Shown: positions 11,231-22,967 of the stretch, in pieces
Layout: every line of letters starts with the position of its first letter
Position numbering within the stretch: position 1 is the first letter of the stretch
Source of the DNA: Diogma glabrata
Lineage: Eukaryota; Arthropoda; Insecta; Diptera; Cylindrotomidae
Direction of reading: 5' to 3'
DNA: 64,000 nucleotides
Assembly: GCA_963693315.1 (NCBI GenBank)
Contig: OY856187.1
Span: forward strand, 113,662,437 to 113,726,436
Translations under genes and position numbers: made by a program
Notes under the pieces: model-generated
What the model was told of the DNA's origin: nothing
The model's input: only the letters and a program-made list of their open reading frames with translations
The model's database searches: none

Positions 11231-13207
11231 ATGTCAGTTGTTCCGTTGGACCATCCGTTCTACGGTCTTGAAGAATACGAGTTGTGGGTCGAATGCTTCC
11301 TCCGGGACATACAGTACAACAGCGAGGACTGGATACAACAATTGAGTGACGCTGCGCGTAATCCAGCTACAAGGATAACTCAATCTCATGCAGTAAACAT
11401 GACTGAAGAAAGCGAAGCGATTGTAGACGCTGCCTTATTTTTGTCCAGTAAAGCGAGGGATCTTGTACCCTCAGTACAACCACATATTTTACAGGGCCTT
11501 TTAAACCGTGTTCAACATTATCTAGATCGTGTCAACCGATTGAGTGACAGTAATGAAATTGTGTACGGCCGTTATTATGCCACTAGGAGTTTGAATGAAT
11601 CACTCAATAAGATTAAATCTTTGTCTCCTCTACCTTCATATCAACAAGTGGCTAGGATACAGGCAGTGCCAGCACCAGTAATGCAGCAGGAAGAGTACGA
11701 AGACTATCAGGACTTGAGTCAATTTTGCACAGATTGGCTTCCTCTATTCTCAGGGGATGGGTCATCACCAGATGCTCACGAGTTCATCAATTTGGTTGAA
11801 GTGGCTGCACGGCGGGATCAGGTGACCATTGATGATTTAAAGTCAATCGTTCCCTGGTATCTTCGTGGAACCGCGGATAAACATTATATAAACCTTACTT
11901 ATGAGTATCGGGTGGTGACCTACTCCATACTCCGAGAAAGTTTATTGCGAACGTTTGGTACTCTTAACGACGATAAGGCTGTACTGAGTGCACTACTAAA
12001 CAGAAGACAAAATGAAAATGAGATGATATTTGATTACATCATAGAGGTTAGCAAGCTCAACAGAAGACTGGCTCAACCATTTTCAGAGAGGGAGATGATT
12101 GAGATCGTAAGGGAAGGCATGTCAGATAAATTAAAAAGTGCTACAATGGTGGCTAATGTAGTTACCCTAGCTGACTTGCGGGTACTGTGCCAGAAATATG
12201 AAACGCTATGGTCATCTTTCCCAACAACATCGAAAACAACTTGTCATCTAGAAATGCAAACTGATGAATACCGAACCCGATGCATTGCCACAGAAGCAAT
12301 GGAAACCTTTTCGATAATTACGAACGAACAACCGATAATTAATCACTGTACTTCAAAAGGTATACACAATGAACCAAAATCCAGCTCAGTTCAAATTCCG
12401 GTTCGACGAAAACTAATTTCTTTAAAGCGCCATGAACGTTTTAAACGCTATCTAAAGTTGCGACAGATTTTCAATAAAGCATGTGTTGTTTCTATCATTT
12501 CCGAACTAAATGATTCTAGGCCACATGTTTACATCGACATCCTTGATAAAATTGTATATGGACTTCTGGATAATAGGGCTGCTATCAGTTTTCTAGGAAG
12601 AAATTCTTTAGAGTTATTAAATAATGCCGGAATCTCATATCGTAAGTTTTCATCTTTCATCCGTACAGTGGATGGCACACGTAACCATATTTTGGGATAC
12701 GTCGACGTTCCAATTTCTTTCAACGGTTTTACAAAATCTTTTAGGTTCTATGTAGTCCCAAGTCTGAAGGAGGAGGTGTACCTGGGTGCAGATTTTTGGA
12801 GAGACTTTAGAATCACTCCTTCATTTATAGCTGATCTAGTTCAGAGTGATCGTAACCAAGAACGAACACATAGTCTCGAAGTTCCAGTTGCCCAAGCACT
12901 TTATCATGCGGATCAGTTAGCGAACTTCAGATCTAACGTGCAACAACATTTAATAGCTGCGCTACAAAGGCCTCAACAGCAATATATTTGGCGAACGCGA
13001 ACTCGACCACAAACTTTTCGGCCACAACAGCGGGTCTCGGTACGGCAACATCGCTTGGGTGGTGCTGCTAATAAACGTTCAGGCAAGATAGCTTCACAAT
13101 TAGTACCAGCCATAATAAAATACAAGATTGGTAAGAACCTGTATGAATGTACGAATTTAGATGGTAATGACATGGGGACTTACCCTTCAAAAGACATCCG
13201 ATTATGA
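11231..13207 (+). CDS. Gag-protease-like polyprotein of LTR element (658 aa)
   Basis: The start ATG follows 'acaaaa', a good insect context. Residues about 161-330 fit a Ty3/gypsy Retrotrans_gag core ('FCTDWLPLFSGDG', 'LRGTA', 'LNRRQNENEMIFDYI'). Residues about 435-535 look like a retropepsin: 'GLLD' at 444-447 and 'LGADFW' at 518-523. The catalytic triplet is D447-N448-R449 instead of Asp-Ser/Thr-Gly, so proteolysis is doubtful. The tail is Gln/Arg-rich, and residues about 628-658 ('GKNLYECTNLDGNDMGTYP') resemble the end of a gypsy integrase. This suggests an internal deletion of reverse transcriptase, RNase H and most of integrase. No CCHC knuckle is seen. The frame is fully open, suggesting selection or very recent origin. 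Gag would form the RNA-packaging particle. Confidence 0.82.
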   Translation: MSVVPLDHPFYGLEEYELWVECFLRDIQYNSEDWIQQLSDAARNPATRITQSHAVNMTEESEAIVDAALFLSSKARDLVPSVQPHILQGLLNRVQHYLDRVNRLSDSNEIVYGRYYATRSLNESLNKIKSLSPLPSYQQVARIQAVPAPVMQQEEYEDYQDLSQFCTDWLPLFSGDGSSPDAHEFINLVEVAARRDQVTIDDLKSIVPWYLRGTADKHYINLTYEYRVVTYSILRESLLRTFGTLNDDKAVLSALLNRRQNENEMIFDYIIEVSKLNRRLAQPFSEREMIEIVREGMSDKLKSATMVANVVTLADLRVLCQKYETLWSSFPTTSKTTCHLEMQTDEYRTRCIATEAMETFSIITNEQPIINHCTSKGIHNEPKSSSVQIPVRRKLISLKRHERFKRYLKLRQIFNKACVVSIISELNDSRPHVYIDILDKIVYGLLDNRAAISFLGRNSLELLNNAGISYRKFSSFIRTVDGTRNHILGYVDVPISFNGFTKSFRFYVVPSLKEEVYLGADFWRDFRITPSFIADLVQSDRNQERTHSLEVPVAQALYHADQLANFRSNVQQHLIAALQRPQQQYIWRTRTRPQTFRPQQRVSVRQHRLGGAANKRSGKIASQLVPAIIKYKIGKNLYECTNLDGNDMGTYPSKDIRL

Positions 13208-14395
13208 CATTTAATTAATCCCCATCAGTTTTAAATCTCTTAACTTATTTTTGTATTATCTTTAGTATATACTTATCCCTGTTAATTTATTATCCTGTAA
13301 TAGTTTTTTTTTATCCTTATCAATTTATTAATTATTATTAATTTTTTTTTAATTACTCTTTATATTAGTATCCTGATTTATTAAAATTTCTCACCTTGGT
13401 TGTTCTAATAAATCATCCACTATGCTTAACATATTAACGTTTTCGTGTTAGATGTGAGCCGCTTAAGACTTTGTCTGCGGTTATCTGACTCTACTTTGTA
13501 TTAGCTTACCCTCCCCATTCATTTTTTTTATTAACTTTCAAAAATTTCTACTATTTTTCTAGATAGTCTTCATCGCTAACAATAGTAATGCTGTCTTTCA
13601 TTACCTGAAATTGAATTTTGGTACTTGAGGGCACTGTTCAGTAAGAGAATTAGGTAGTTTTTTTCATTAGTTTTAGTTTTTTTTCCTTTAGTTTTAGTTT
13701 TTTTTGGGAAATTTGATGTACGTAGAAAGAGATTATTAGGCTCATATCTGTCATCAGTTCCACATACAATTACTGAACAGGGCTCTCAAGTATGGAATTT
13801 CGGTTGATGGTCATGATGGTCAACATTTGTATTCCTCTTATTGCAATAGGACTTACCTTTAATAAATAATATAATTTCATTCACTAGTATCTAACACTTG
13901 ATTTATTTGCGCACGCTTACCAACTCTGCGCTGCCTGTTGTCTGCTGGGACTCGGCATGTCCCAATTGGGGAACTTTTACAGCGAGACGTGACAGTTTAC
14001 ACGATATCTATAATGCAGCTGATCAACAAAGCTCTGGCGTTCTACAATCAAGAATTTGGATACAATAGTCATTAAGTCAACATAAATAAAACAATTTTTT
14101 TTTGAAACATCTATAATTCACAACTCTTTCATAATGAATATACAACATCAGTAATTCTAAACATCTTTAGTTTTCATCATGGTTACTCAACATCTACAAT
14201 GCGTACTTTCTTTCATCATTTAGTGTCATGCAAAAATTCTAAACATCTGGTTGTCTTAGGAGAGGCACTCGACTCATCAATTCGTATACCTAGTATCGGT
14301 AAATAATGGTGATTGCGACATATTTTCTTTCCTTAATCTTCACAAAAAGCATTTCACTGTTGAATGCTTGTTTGATATCGGTTCAGGAAATTGTC
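13208..14395 (+). other. 3' untranslated part of the LTR element
   Basis: T-rich with no coding similarity. It contains an imperfect inverted repeat (13621-13644 with 13770-13793, extending a little further outward), which could be a small foldback or an RNA structure. No polypurine tract is evident directly before the 3' LTR: the sequence is 'ggttcaggaaattgtc', which is unusual. Confidence 0.55.
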
Positions 14396-16178
14396 TGTTA
14401 TGCCGCAATCTGAGGAATTATCTAACCAGTAGTATTTATAAGAGAGTCTACACCCCACTCAAGAACGAGTGCAGGTTCTGTATTGGTAGACTGAAGGAAA
14501 TGTATGCCTTGGTAGTGAGATTTAACGGTCAACGAACAGTCAAGGATACATTTTCTTCAGTCGCCACACTGTTCTATTTCTTCTCTCCCTTATAAACTCA
14601 CTACTTGGTAATCTTCAAGTTTAACATCCGTAACTACATAAAACAGCAACTTAGTTCAACAAAAATGCATTACATAATGAACCAGTATCAAAACCATTAA
14701 TTAATCGCGTTGCTACAACAACCCGTCGTGTTGATTCAGTATCAATTTCTATTAACAAAACTATCAGTCTCACAATTAACATTGCTTAAATTCGTAAACA
14801 TTCTTCTACTTTGTTTTAATCAAACAAAATGTAAAACTCATGTAGATGTAAATGCATTTTTTTTTATTTTTTTGTTGATACTGTCTGATACAATCTCGTA
14901 TTGAAATGTTTGAAGGACATCATGTTTTTCATTTAGAGATAAGAATGCTAACGATATTGTTATTTCATTTTCTTGACACAACTTTGATAACTGAAAACAA
15001 AACAAACACGAATTATATGTTGTCGATCCTTCTTTCTTTTTATAATTGGTTGACGATCTCGTTCTAAAAAACCGATTAAATTCCTTTGTTTGGGAAAACA
15101 AAGAAACAGAAAGAAATATACAAATTTTTTTGAATGGTCATCTCCTTCGCTCCCAATCGTTTAGATTATTTAAACAAAACATTTTTCATGACTTGTGTTC
15201 AGTTGGTGTTAAATAATTAATCAAAAATTAAGTTAAATTTTGATAAAATTAAATTATATTTGAAATTATTTATTAAAGATTTGTGCAGTATGATTTTACT
15301 TTATAAAATCGATATCGTTCGTGTTAAAATTAAATCTAGTTGATTTTTTTGCATTAAATAAAAGAATATACTGACACAAAAAAAAGCTAAAAGTTAAAGT
15401 TAGTTAGTTTTTCAGAAAAAGAAAATTTTTTGTGTAAGATAACGCTAGCAAGGTTGTTTAGACTTTAAACAAAATATTTGATATTTTATAAATGTTTTTG
15501 ATTGAGAAAAGAATTTTTACTTGTTTTCATTAAAGAAGTTGTTTGAGCGAACAAAACTAATATTGAAAAAGTGTTGGGTTTATTTATTAAATCAACAGTA
15601 TATGTCAAGTTTTAGTGATTTGTAAAAGAAAAGTATTACTCTTTGTGATTTTAACGACGTTGAACTAGTTGAAAGTGATACAGTTTCAAATAACAAAAAC
15701 AACTGAATGACGCCGTATAGTAATATTTTTAATGACGTGTCATGACACCATTAACTCCGGTTTCTAAAATGTGGAAACGGGCGGAAGAAAACTAAAATTT
15801 GTGAGAGATATACTTTGCTGGATCAACGATAATTGGCATTATTTAAATTTATGTGACATGCAAGGACGAAGTCGCATTACAACATCTTCTTCATCGAAGT
15901 CAACTACCTCAGCACTCTACTGAATAATTAAGATAAGTTTTTTTACCTTTTTATATTCTTTTTATTTAAACGCTTGTCTTTATATCTAATATAACTCATT
16001 TTGAATTATAAAAATGGTCCCTATGACCGATTAAATAATCTAAATTAGAGATTCTTCCTGGGTAGAGCCCGTACGTCCGCAAATTCCGGTATCATTTTGG
16101 AAATTTAAAATAAAAAAACCCTTGGATAAATAGATGTCTCAGCATCTATTATTTAAATTGTAAAGTCCAGGCTTTACA
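14396..16178 (+). repeat. 3' LTR of gag-only LTR retrotransposon (1783 bp)
   Basis: Same length as, and by eye indistinguishable from, the 7614-9396 copy, with ends TGTTATGCC and CTTTACA, followed by the target duplication TAAC at 16179-16182. In the provirus this copy would supply the poly(A) site. The chance ORFs inside the 5' copy recur here unchanged. Confidence 0.93.
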
Positions 16179-17120
<942 letters not shown>

Positions 17121-17132
17121 TATATTTAGATA

Positions 17133-19555
17133 TAGGCCAGTAATAATAGGAGAAAAAATTCGAAAAAAAAAAATAATTCGTTACAGCAAACTGACAGCGG
17201 CATATTGTAGAACACGATATTGTAAAAGAGGGAAACATAAATCGAACCAACAGCTGCTATCCGGGTGGGAGTGGGGTGGGTTTTTAGGGGTTGAAGACAG
17301 TTTTTCGTGATTTATGGCTAAACCGTGCATCCTATAAAAAAGAGTTTTATGCAAAAGTTGTAGGAAATAAAAAGATCTAAAACTTTTGCACGGACCATTT
17401 TTACCCTAACCTCAAAATTTTTCGAAAAAAATGCGAAAACCCGATTTTTTTCTTTTTTCTTTTTTTCTTTGACAAAAAAAATTTTGCGAAGCTCAAACGT
17501 TGACAAAAGATACCTCTAGTTATTGCAAAAAGGCAGTAATTTTTTCTGAGGGAAATATTTAGACGTTGTTGTTAAATTTCATTTTTTTCAAAAAAAAACC
17601 AAATTTTTAACTACGATTCCTCTTAAAACTACGCCTCCTACAGAATTCTGTTTTGGTTCACTTACTCCTTGTTACGTTTACTTTTGATAAGTGGTAAAAA
17701 AAGGTATACTGATATGGAAAAAATAGCGGGAAAATTGAAGAAACCGAAAAAATCGCTTTTTTCGTGGTAATTTGCATATTTATCGATGAATAATTGTTAC
17801 TAATTAATAAAATCATTTAAATTTTTATGATTACGTAAACCACGATCATTTGGAAATACATTTATGAATAATTATATATACTTTCGTTACTTTTAGTTTA
17901 TTTAAGTAACAAAAAATTAAATTTTATTCTTCAAACATATCGATCTCAAAAAGTATCTTTTTGTTTTCTTTCATGTTTTTTATATTTTACAGATTTGTTA
18001 TTTACTCAAAACATACTAAACCTAAGGACAATCGTTATTTTTTGTTTTTGAGAAAAAGACATTTGAATATAGTTTAATTTTTTTTTGTACTTTGTGCCAT
18101 ACACTAAAACCAAGTTTACTGATTCTATTAAGCTTTGTTTGGTTTTAGAAGGTACTAAATGAGGCTTAAAGAAGGTACTAAATAAGGCTTTTTTGGGTTT
18201 TCTGAAGGTTTAATCTTTTACCCAAAACATGCTCAAATTACAGACAGACGTTTTGTTCGACGATCAAAACCCATTCGAATATTTGCTAGCAAAAATATGC
18301 CAGTTGCAGATTTTGCTGAAATTTATCAAATAGATAGTGAATTTTCTTTTCAATTACAATGAAAAATTCATATTAAATTAAAACATATCATATATTAATT
18401 ATCATATATTATAAACTAAAATAAGTATTAAATATTTTAGAAAAATAAAAATTCTGCCAATCCGATGTACCTTCGAAATCAAATTGCTCAAAAACGGCTT
18501 TAGCAATTTTATCAAACTTTTTTTTGTTTAATAGGTGATTAGTTAATCGTTTGAAAAAAAATTAATTAATTGTTTTTGTAATTAATTTTAAAATTAAAAT
18601 ATTAAAAAAACTTTTTTAAAGATGGCGCTTGGGTTGAAGATCAATTGGAATTTAATTTATTTTTTTTTTGTAAAAACAGTTCTATCCTTACTCTAAAATA
18701 TTCCAAATTAACAAAGAGGCTTATATTCGTGTTCTTGAAATAATTAATTTTAAAGATTTTTAGTACGACTAAAATTGTAATTGCTGATTTTTTCTTCGAA
18801 TAATTTCTATCAAGATCGAAAACGAAAGCATATAATTATTCATAAATGTATTTCCGAATGATCGTCGTTTACGTAATCATAAAAAAATTAAAATGATTTT
18901 AATAATTAGTAACAATTATTCAACGATAAATATGCAAATTACCACGAAAAAAGCGATTTTTTCGGTTTCTTCAATTTACCCGCTATTTTTTCCATATCAG
19001 TATACCTTTTTTTACCACTTATCAAGAGTAAACGTAAGTGAGCCAACAGAACTCTGAAGGAGGCGTAGTTTTAAGAGGAATCGCAGTTAAAAATTTGGTT
19101 TTTTTTTAAAAAAATGAAATTTAACAACAACGTCTAAATATTTCCCTCCGAAAAAATTACCGCCTTTTTGCAATAAATAGAGGTATCTTTTTCCAACGTT
19201 TGAGCTTCGAAAAATTTTTTTTGTCAAAGAAAAAAAGCAAAAAGAAAAAATTCGGTTTTTCGCATTTTTTCCGAAAAATTTTGAGGTTAGGGTAAAAATG
19301 GTCCGTGCAAAAGTTATAGATCTTTTTATTTCCTACAACTTTTATATATAATTTTTTTTGATAGGATGCACGGTTTAGCCATAAATCACGAAAAACTGTC
19401 TTCAACCCCTAAAAACCCACCCCACTCCCCCCCGGATAGCAGCTGTTGGTTTGATTTATGTTTCCCTCTTTTACAATATCGTGTTCCACAATATCCCGCT
19501 GTCAGTTTGCTGTAACGAATTTTTTTGTTGTTCAAATACTGTTTTTACTGGCCTA
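17133..19555. mobile_element. 2.4-kb foldback element with arms of about 720 bp
   Basis: The termini are TAGGCCAGTAA at 17133 and its complement ending at 19555, consistent with a TA target duplication flanking GGCCAG...CTGGCC. Arms of about 17135-17892 and 18824-19553 are inverted copies with small indels. Shared blocks include 'ttcgttacagcaaactgacag', 'gggtgggtttttaggggttg', 'atttatggctaaaccgtgcatc' and 'gaaaccgaaaaaatcgc'. The spacer of about 930 bp has no coding capacity. The element interrupts the C-terminal coding region of the Penelope-like element. A diverged stretch of the same arm occurs at about 50730-50890, so it is a dispersed family. A TA duplication would fit Tc1/mariner-type mobilisation. 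Confidence 0.82.
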
Positions 19556-19964
19556 ATAATGTATTACCTAGTCTCTGACTTAAATTACCCGAATAATGAA
19601 TTTTGCGCCAATGTTTAGTATCTTGTAATGAATTTAGATAAATCAAATTGTAAGCAATACGTTTGAACTTTCGTTGAAGGATTTTGTGAACTAATTTTGA
19701 TTCGAAACCGTTGTTTTTGGCAATTACTAAAATTAATTTTAGTTAGTGAAAATTTTGGTCAGAAAGTGGTGTTTTAACAAGTCTCTCGACGAGTGAAAAG
19801 ATTGCGGCATTTTTTGCATTAAAAGAATGATTTGATGAAGAATGTATTAAAATATCAGTACAAGTAGGCTTACAATATATGTCAAATTCAAAATCAGTTG
19901 TAATATGTTTAATTTGAATATCTAGAAAAATTAAAGTTTTATCAATTTCCTTCCGAATGGTAAA
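19556..19964 (-). pseudogene. Penelope-like element, C-terminal reverse transcriptase/thumb part
   Basis: On the minus strand the sequence encodes 'EIDKTLIFLDIQI', then 'FDIYCKPTCTDILIHSSSNH' and 'AKNAAIFSLVERL', followed after a TAG/TAA break near 19741 by 'ILVIAKNNGF' and 'HYSGNLSQRLGNTLL'. This order is characteristic of the region after the RT core in Penelope-like elements. Coding stops at the foldback inserted at 19555; a few codons ('YLNIQI') can be followed beyond it at 17132 before the (TA)n. The GIY-YIG endonuclease expected further on is missing. It is probably the same copy as 27115-28734. Confidence 0.8.
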
Positions 19965-20094
19965 ATATGGAGGGGCTGAAATCTCACAGCTCTGAGATAT
20001 CAAGACTTTGGTCTGGGTTAAGGATTGTGATATAGTTTTCGGCAAAAAACTTTTATGGTTTTTAGTTTTGGGCAGTGATGTATATCAAACATAA

Positions 20095-20831
20095 TGTTAT
20101 ATCCTTTTTGAGCTAGGATATAAATATCTCACACCAACACAGATTTTATAACCCTTAGTCTAAAATATTATTTATTTATTTAAACACTTTTCAAACCGCT
20201 CTTTACAATAGAAAACAACAGTCTTTTAACTTTCTTTATTTTAAATTTATTCATTCAATTTTTTTTTCATGTAATTTTCCTTATTCACTGACTGGCCTTT
20301 ATTAACCATTTTAGCCAACAAACAACTTATTTTTGTTTACAAACACAACACTGAAGTCTTACAAAATTAAATACATCACTCTAACTCCAACTAATTTTTT
20401 ACCTTTACGGTATACTCACAAAAAACTACTCTAGATACTAACTGACTGCTTCAGTTCACTGCCAAAATGTTACTCATTTAATATAATTAATTAATCTTTA
20501 AAATCAATTTTTATTTGGAGTGGAATGTTGTAAACCGTTTATTTCCCGTTATAATAAAAAAACGACCAATTAAAATTTAATAAAACAATTAAACATAATT
20601 GACCTAATTTAGAGGATTTCCCAATATAAAAATTCACAAGTCAAGAAACTAAGTTTGTTCACACTTTTTATTATTTTTATTTTTTAAATATAATAAAAAA
20701 TGAAACTATGCAATTTGACTTGTATTAAATTTTTACATTGTGAAATCACAGACAATTTTTAAACCAAATTAAATTTTGAAATATCACTTTAAGTTCAATA
20801 AATTTAGATAAGTTTTAAAAGGTTTACAACA
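20095..20831 (-). repeat. 3' LTR of second LTR retrotransposon (737 bp)
   Basis: In plus orientation it reads TGTTATATCC...TTACAACA. The last 412 bases and the first 45 match 24885-25697, but the central part (about 20140-20418) does not align with the partner. Target duplication ATAA lies at 20091-20094 and 25698-25701. Just inside it, on the element strand, is GGAAAAAGCGTAGGATA, a fair polypurine tract, which fixes the minus orientation. Confidence 0.87.
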
Positions 20832-22967
20832 TATCCTACGCTTTTTCCAAAACAATTGTTTGTATCCTAGATCTAAATGATCAAAGGATAGAACAATTGT
20901 TACCTTAAAAAAATTTTCATCTGTTTTACAAATTATAACGTTCTCTTAAATCATTCTAAAATTGTTTCAAAACTTTTAAAATTTTTCCTAATCTAAACCC
21001 GTTCATTCATAAATTATCTTTTCTTTTTATTTCTTTTTTTTATATAAGGCAATGACTTTAAAATTATATAATAATAAAATTATGTTTACTTTTTTTTTTC
21101 ACATATTAATTTTTATAAACATAATTTACTTCAAATAAACTGATATTGGAAACTTCTATTTTTTTTTATTATTTCTTTTATTAACATTATTTGTTTTTAT
21201 AGTATCATTTTCAGTTTGGAATTTATAATTGTTTACTATGACGTTTAAAAAAATATTAACATTGACCTTGATATGGTTTTTATCGTAAAATATGTTTGAT
21301 CTAATTAAAACTTAATGAATCATATGTTATAGAATGTTTATTTTACAGATATTTTGACCTTGCGAGGGTTTAAAATTAAATGCAAAATTCTGCTCCGAAT
21401 ACTTAAATTTTCTAGGCAGACTTCTGTTTGTTTAGTTCTAAATTGAAAATTTATCAGTGAATTCGTTGGGAAGCTTAAAATCTAGCTTCATCTGATTAGT
21501 TTTAATAACCTGGCCCTTGGCCACAACTTATTCATCTTCAAAATTCAAACAAAAAATTTCTATAATTCTATCCGATATATTATAATCCATTTATTAACCA
21601 TTTCAGCAAACAACGCTTTTTCGGAAATTCTTAACTTAATCTACTTGTTTATTCCATCTATATCATTTTCTATTATTAGATCTAGACTATTTTCCCTAAT
21701 TCTAAATATTTAAAAATGATCACTTAAAGTACAAATTATTTCTCTAAAATGTAATAAATTTATTATTGTTGACAAAAAACTTTTTCTTTTCTTTTAATAA
21801 TTTCTTATATTTTCCCGTGAACTGACTACTACTTCCTGACATTTTTTTTTTCTAATAATATTTCTATAACTTCACCTGTACTTGTAATATTTTCTGCACT
21901 GCAATGATTCATTACGTATGTTTTCCCGTGAACTGACTGACATATTTTCTCGTAAACAATTTAAATCCTTGACTCGGTTTTAAATTTCTCACTTTTTCTT
22001 AAAATTATATTTTTAACATACTTTCTTTTTAATGTTAACCTTAAGAAAGGTTACTTCAATCTCTTAAATCTCAATAACAAAAACTAAACGTAAAAATACT
22101 TGCAGATCATAATCTATAAATGATTTCTTAAACAACGCACATAATTTTAATTGAATATATTATCTTAAAAGTTGCCAACCACCAACCTTTTCTTTAAATT
22201 TTAAGCTTAACATAGAATAATACAATCTAAAAAACTGAAAAATCTTAAGATACTATTAATAATTTTATCTTTTGTACGGACAAACCCTGTTCCTTCCCGA
22301 AAATACTTAAATCATTTCTTATGAATATTTTTAATAATGATTGCATACCCTTTTCAACGTTCCGCGATAATTTTTCGTGTAAATTTAAATTTAAAATTGG
22401 TTTCAAAACGTTTGCTTCGATAAATAGTATATTAAGAAACTAGTTTCATAATCGACGATTTTATCGCACGCAATCTGTTTTGAAAACGACCCGCGCAGCG
22501 GGGAGTTTTCTAAAGGATAAGTGCGATAAAACGTCTTATGAAACGAGTTTTTTATACTATTTTTTCTATTTTGCATTTTTTGTCTTGAAATTTTAAAAAA
22601 TAATTTTTATGTTTTAAAGAAAATTTCTAAAAATTTCAATTCAAAATAGTAAACTCTGCGTTTCATCATATTTCTATATATTTTTTTGTTGCAAAACTAG
22701 CTTTCATAAAATGTGTATTTTATATAAATATAGTCAATTTGAAATTTTGTTATTATTACTAATTATTTTAATTAATTAAAATATTTAACACTAATTTAAA
22801 TTATTTTTTAATAATAAGATTAATTAATAAGAATAATTTTATTTATATAATTATTCGTTTTAACTTTCACTGACGTTTGTATGACCAATGTGACCAACCT
22901 TGAAAAACAAAACTTTGCGTATCTTAATGAAGGCCATTTCGATACGCATTTGGGTATCGAAATGACT
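20832..22967 (-). other. Non-coding 3' interior of the second LTR element
   Basis: Strongly AT-rich and full of stops on both strands. A less AT-rich island lies at about 22440-22530 ('cgcacgcaatctg...cccgcgcagcgggg...gtgcgataaaacg') with inverted words ('ttttatcgcac'/'gtgcgataaaa'), which could form a large hairpin. No retroviral-type domain is detected where pol or env would be expected. Confidence 0.55.
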
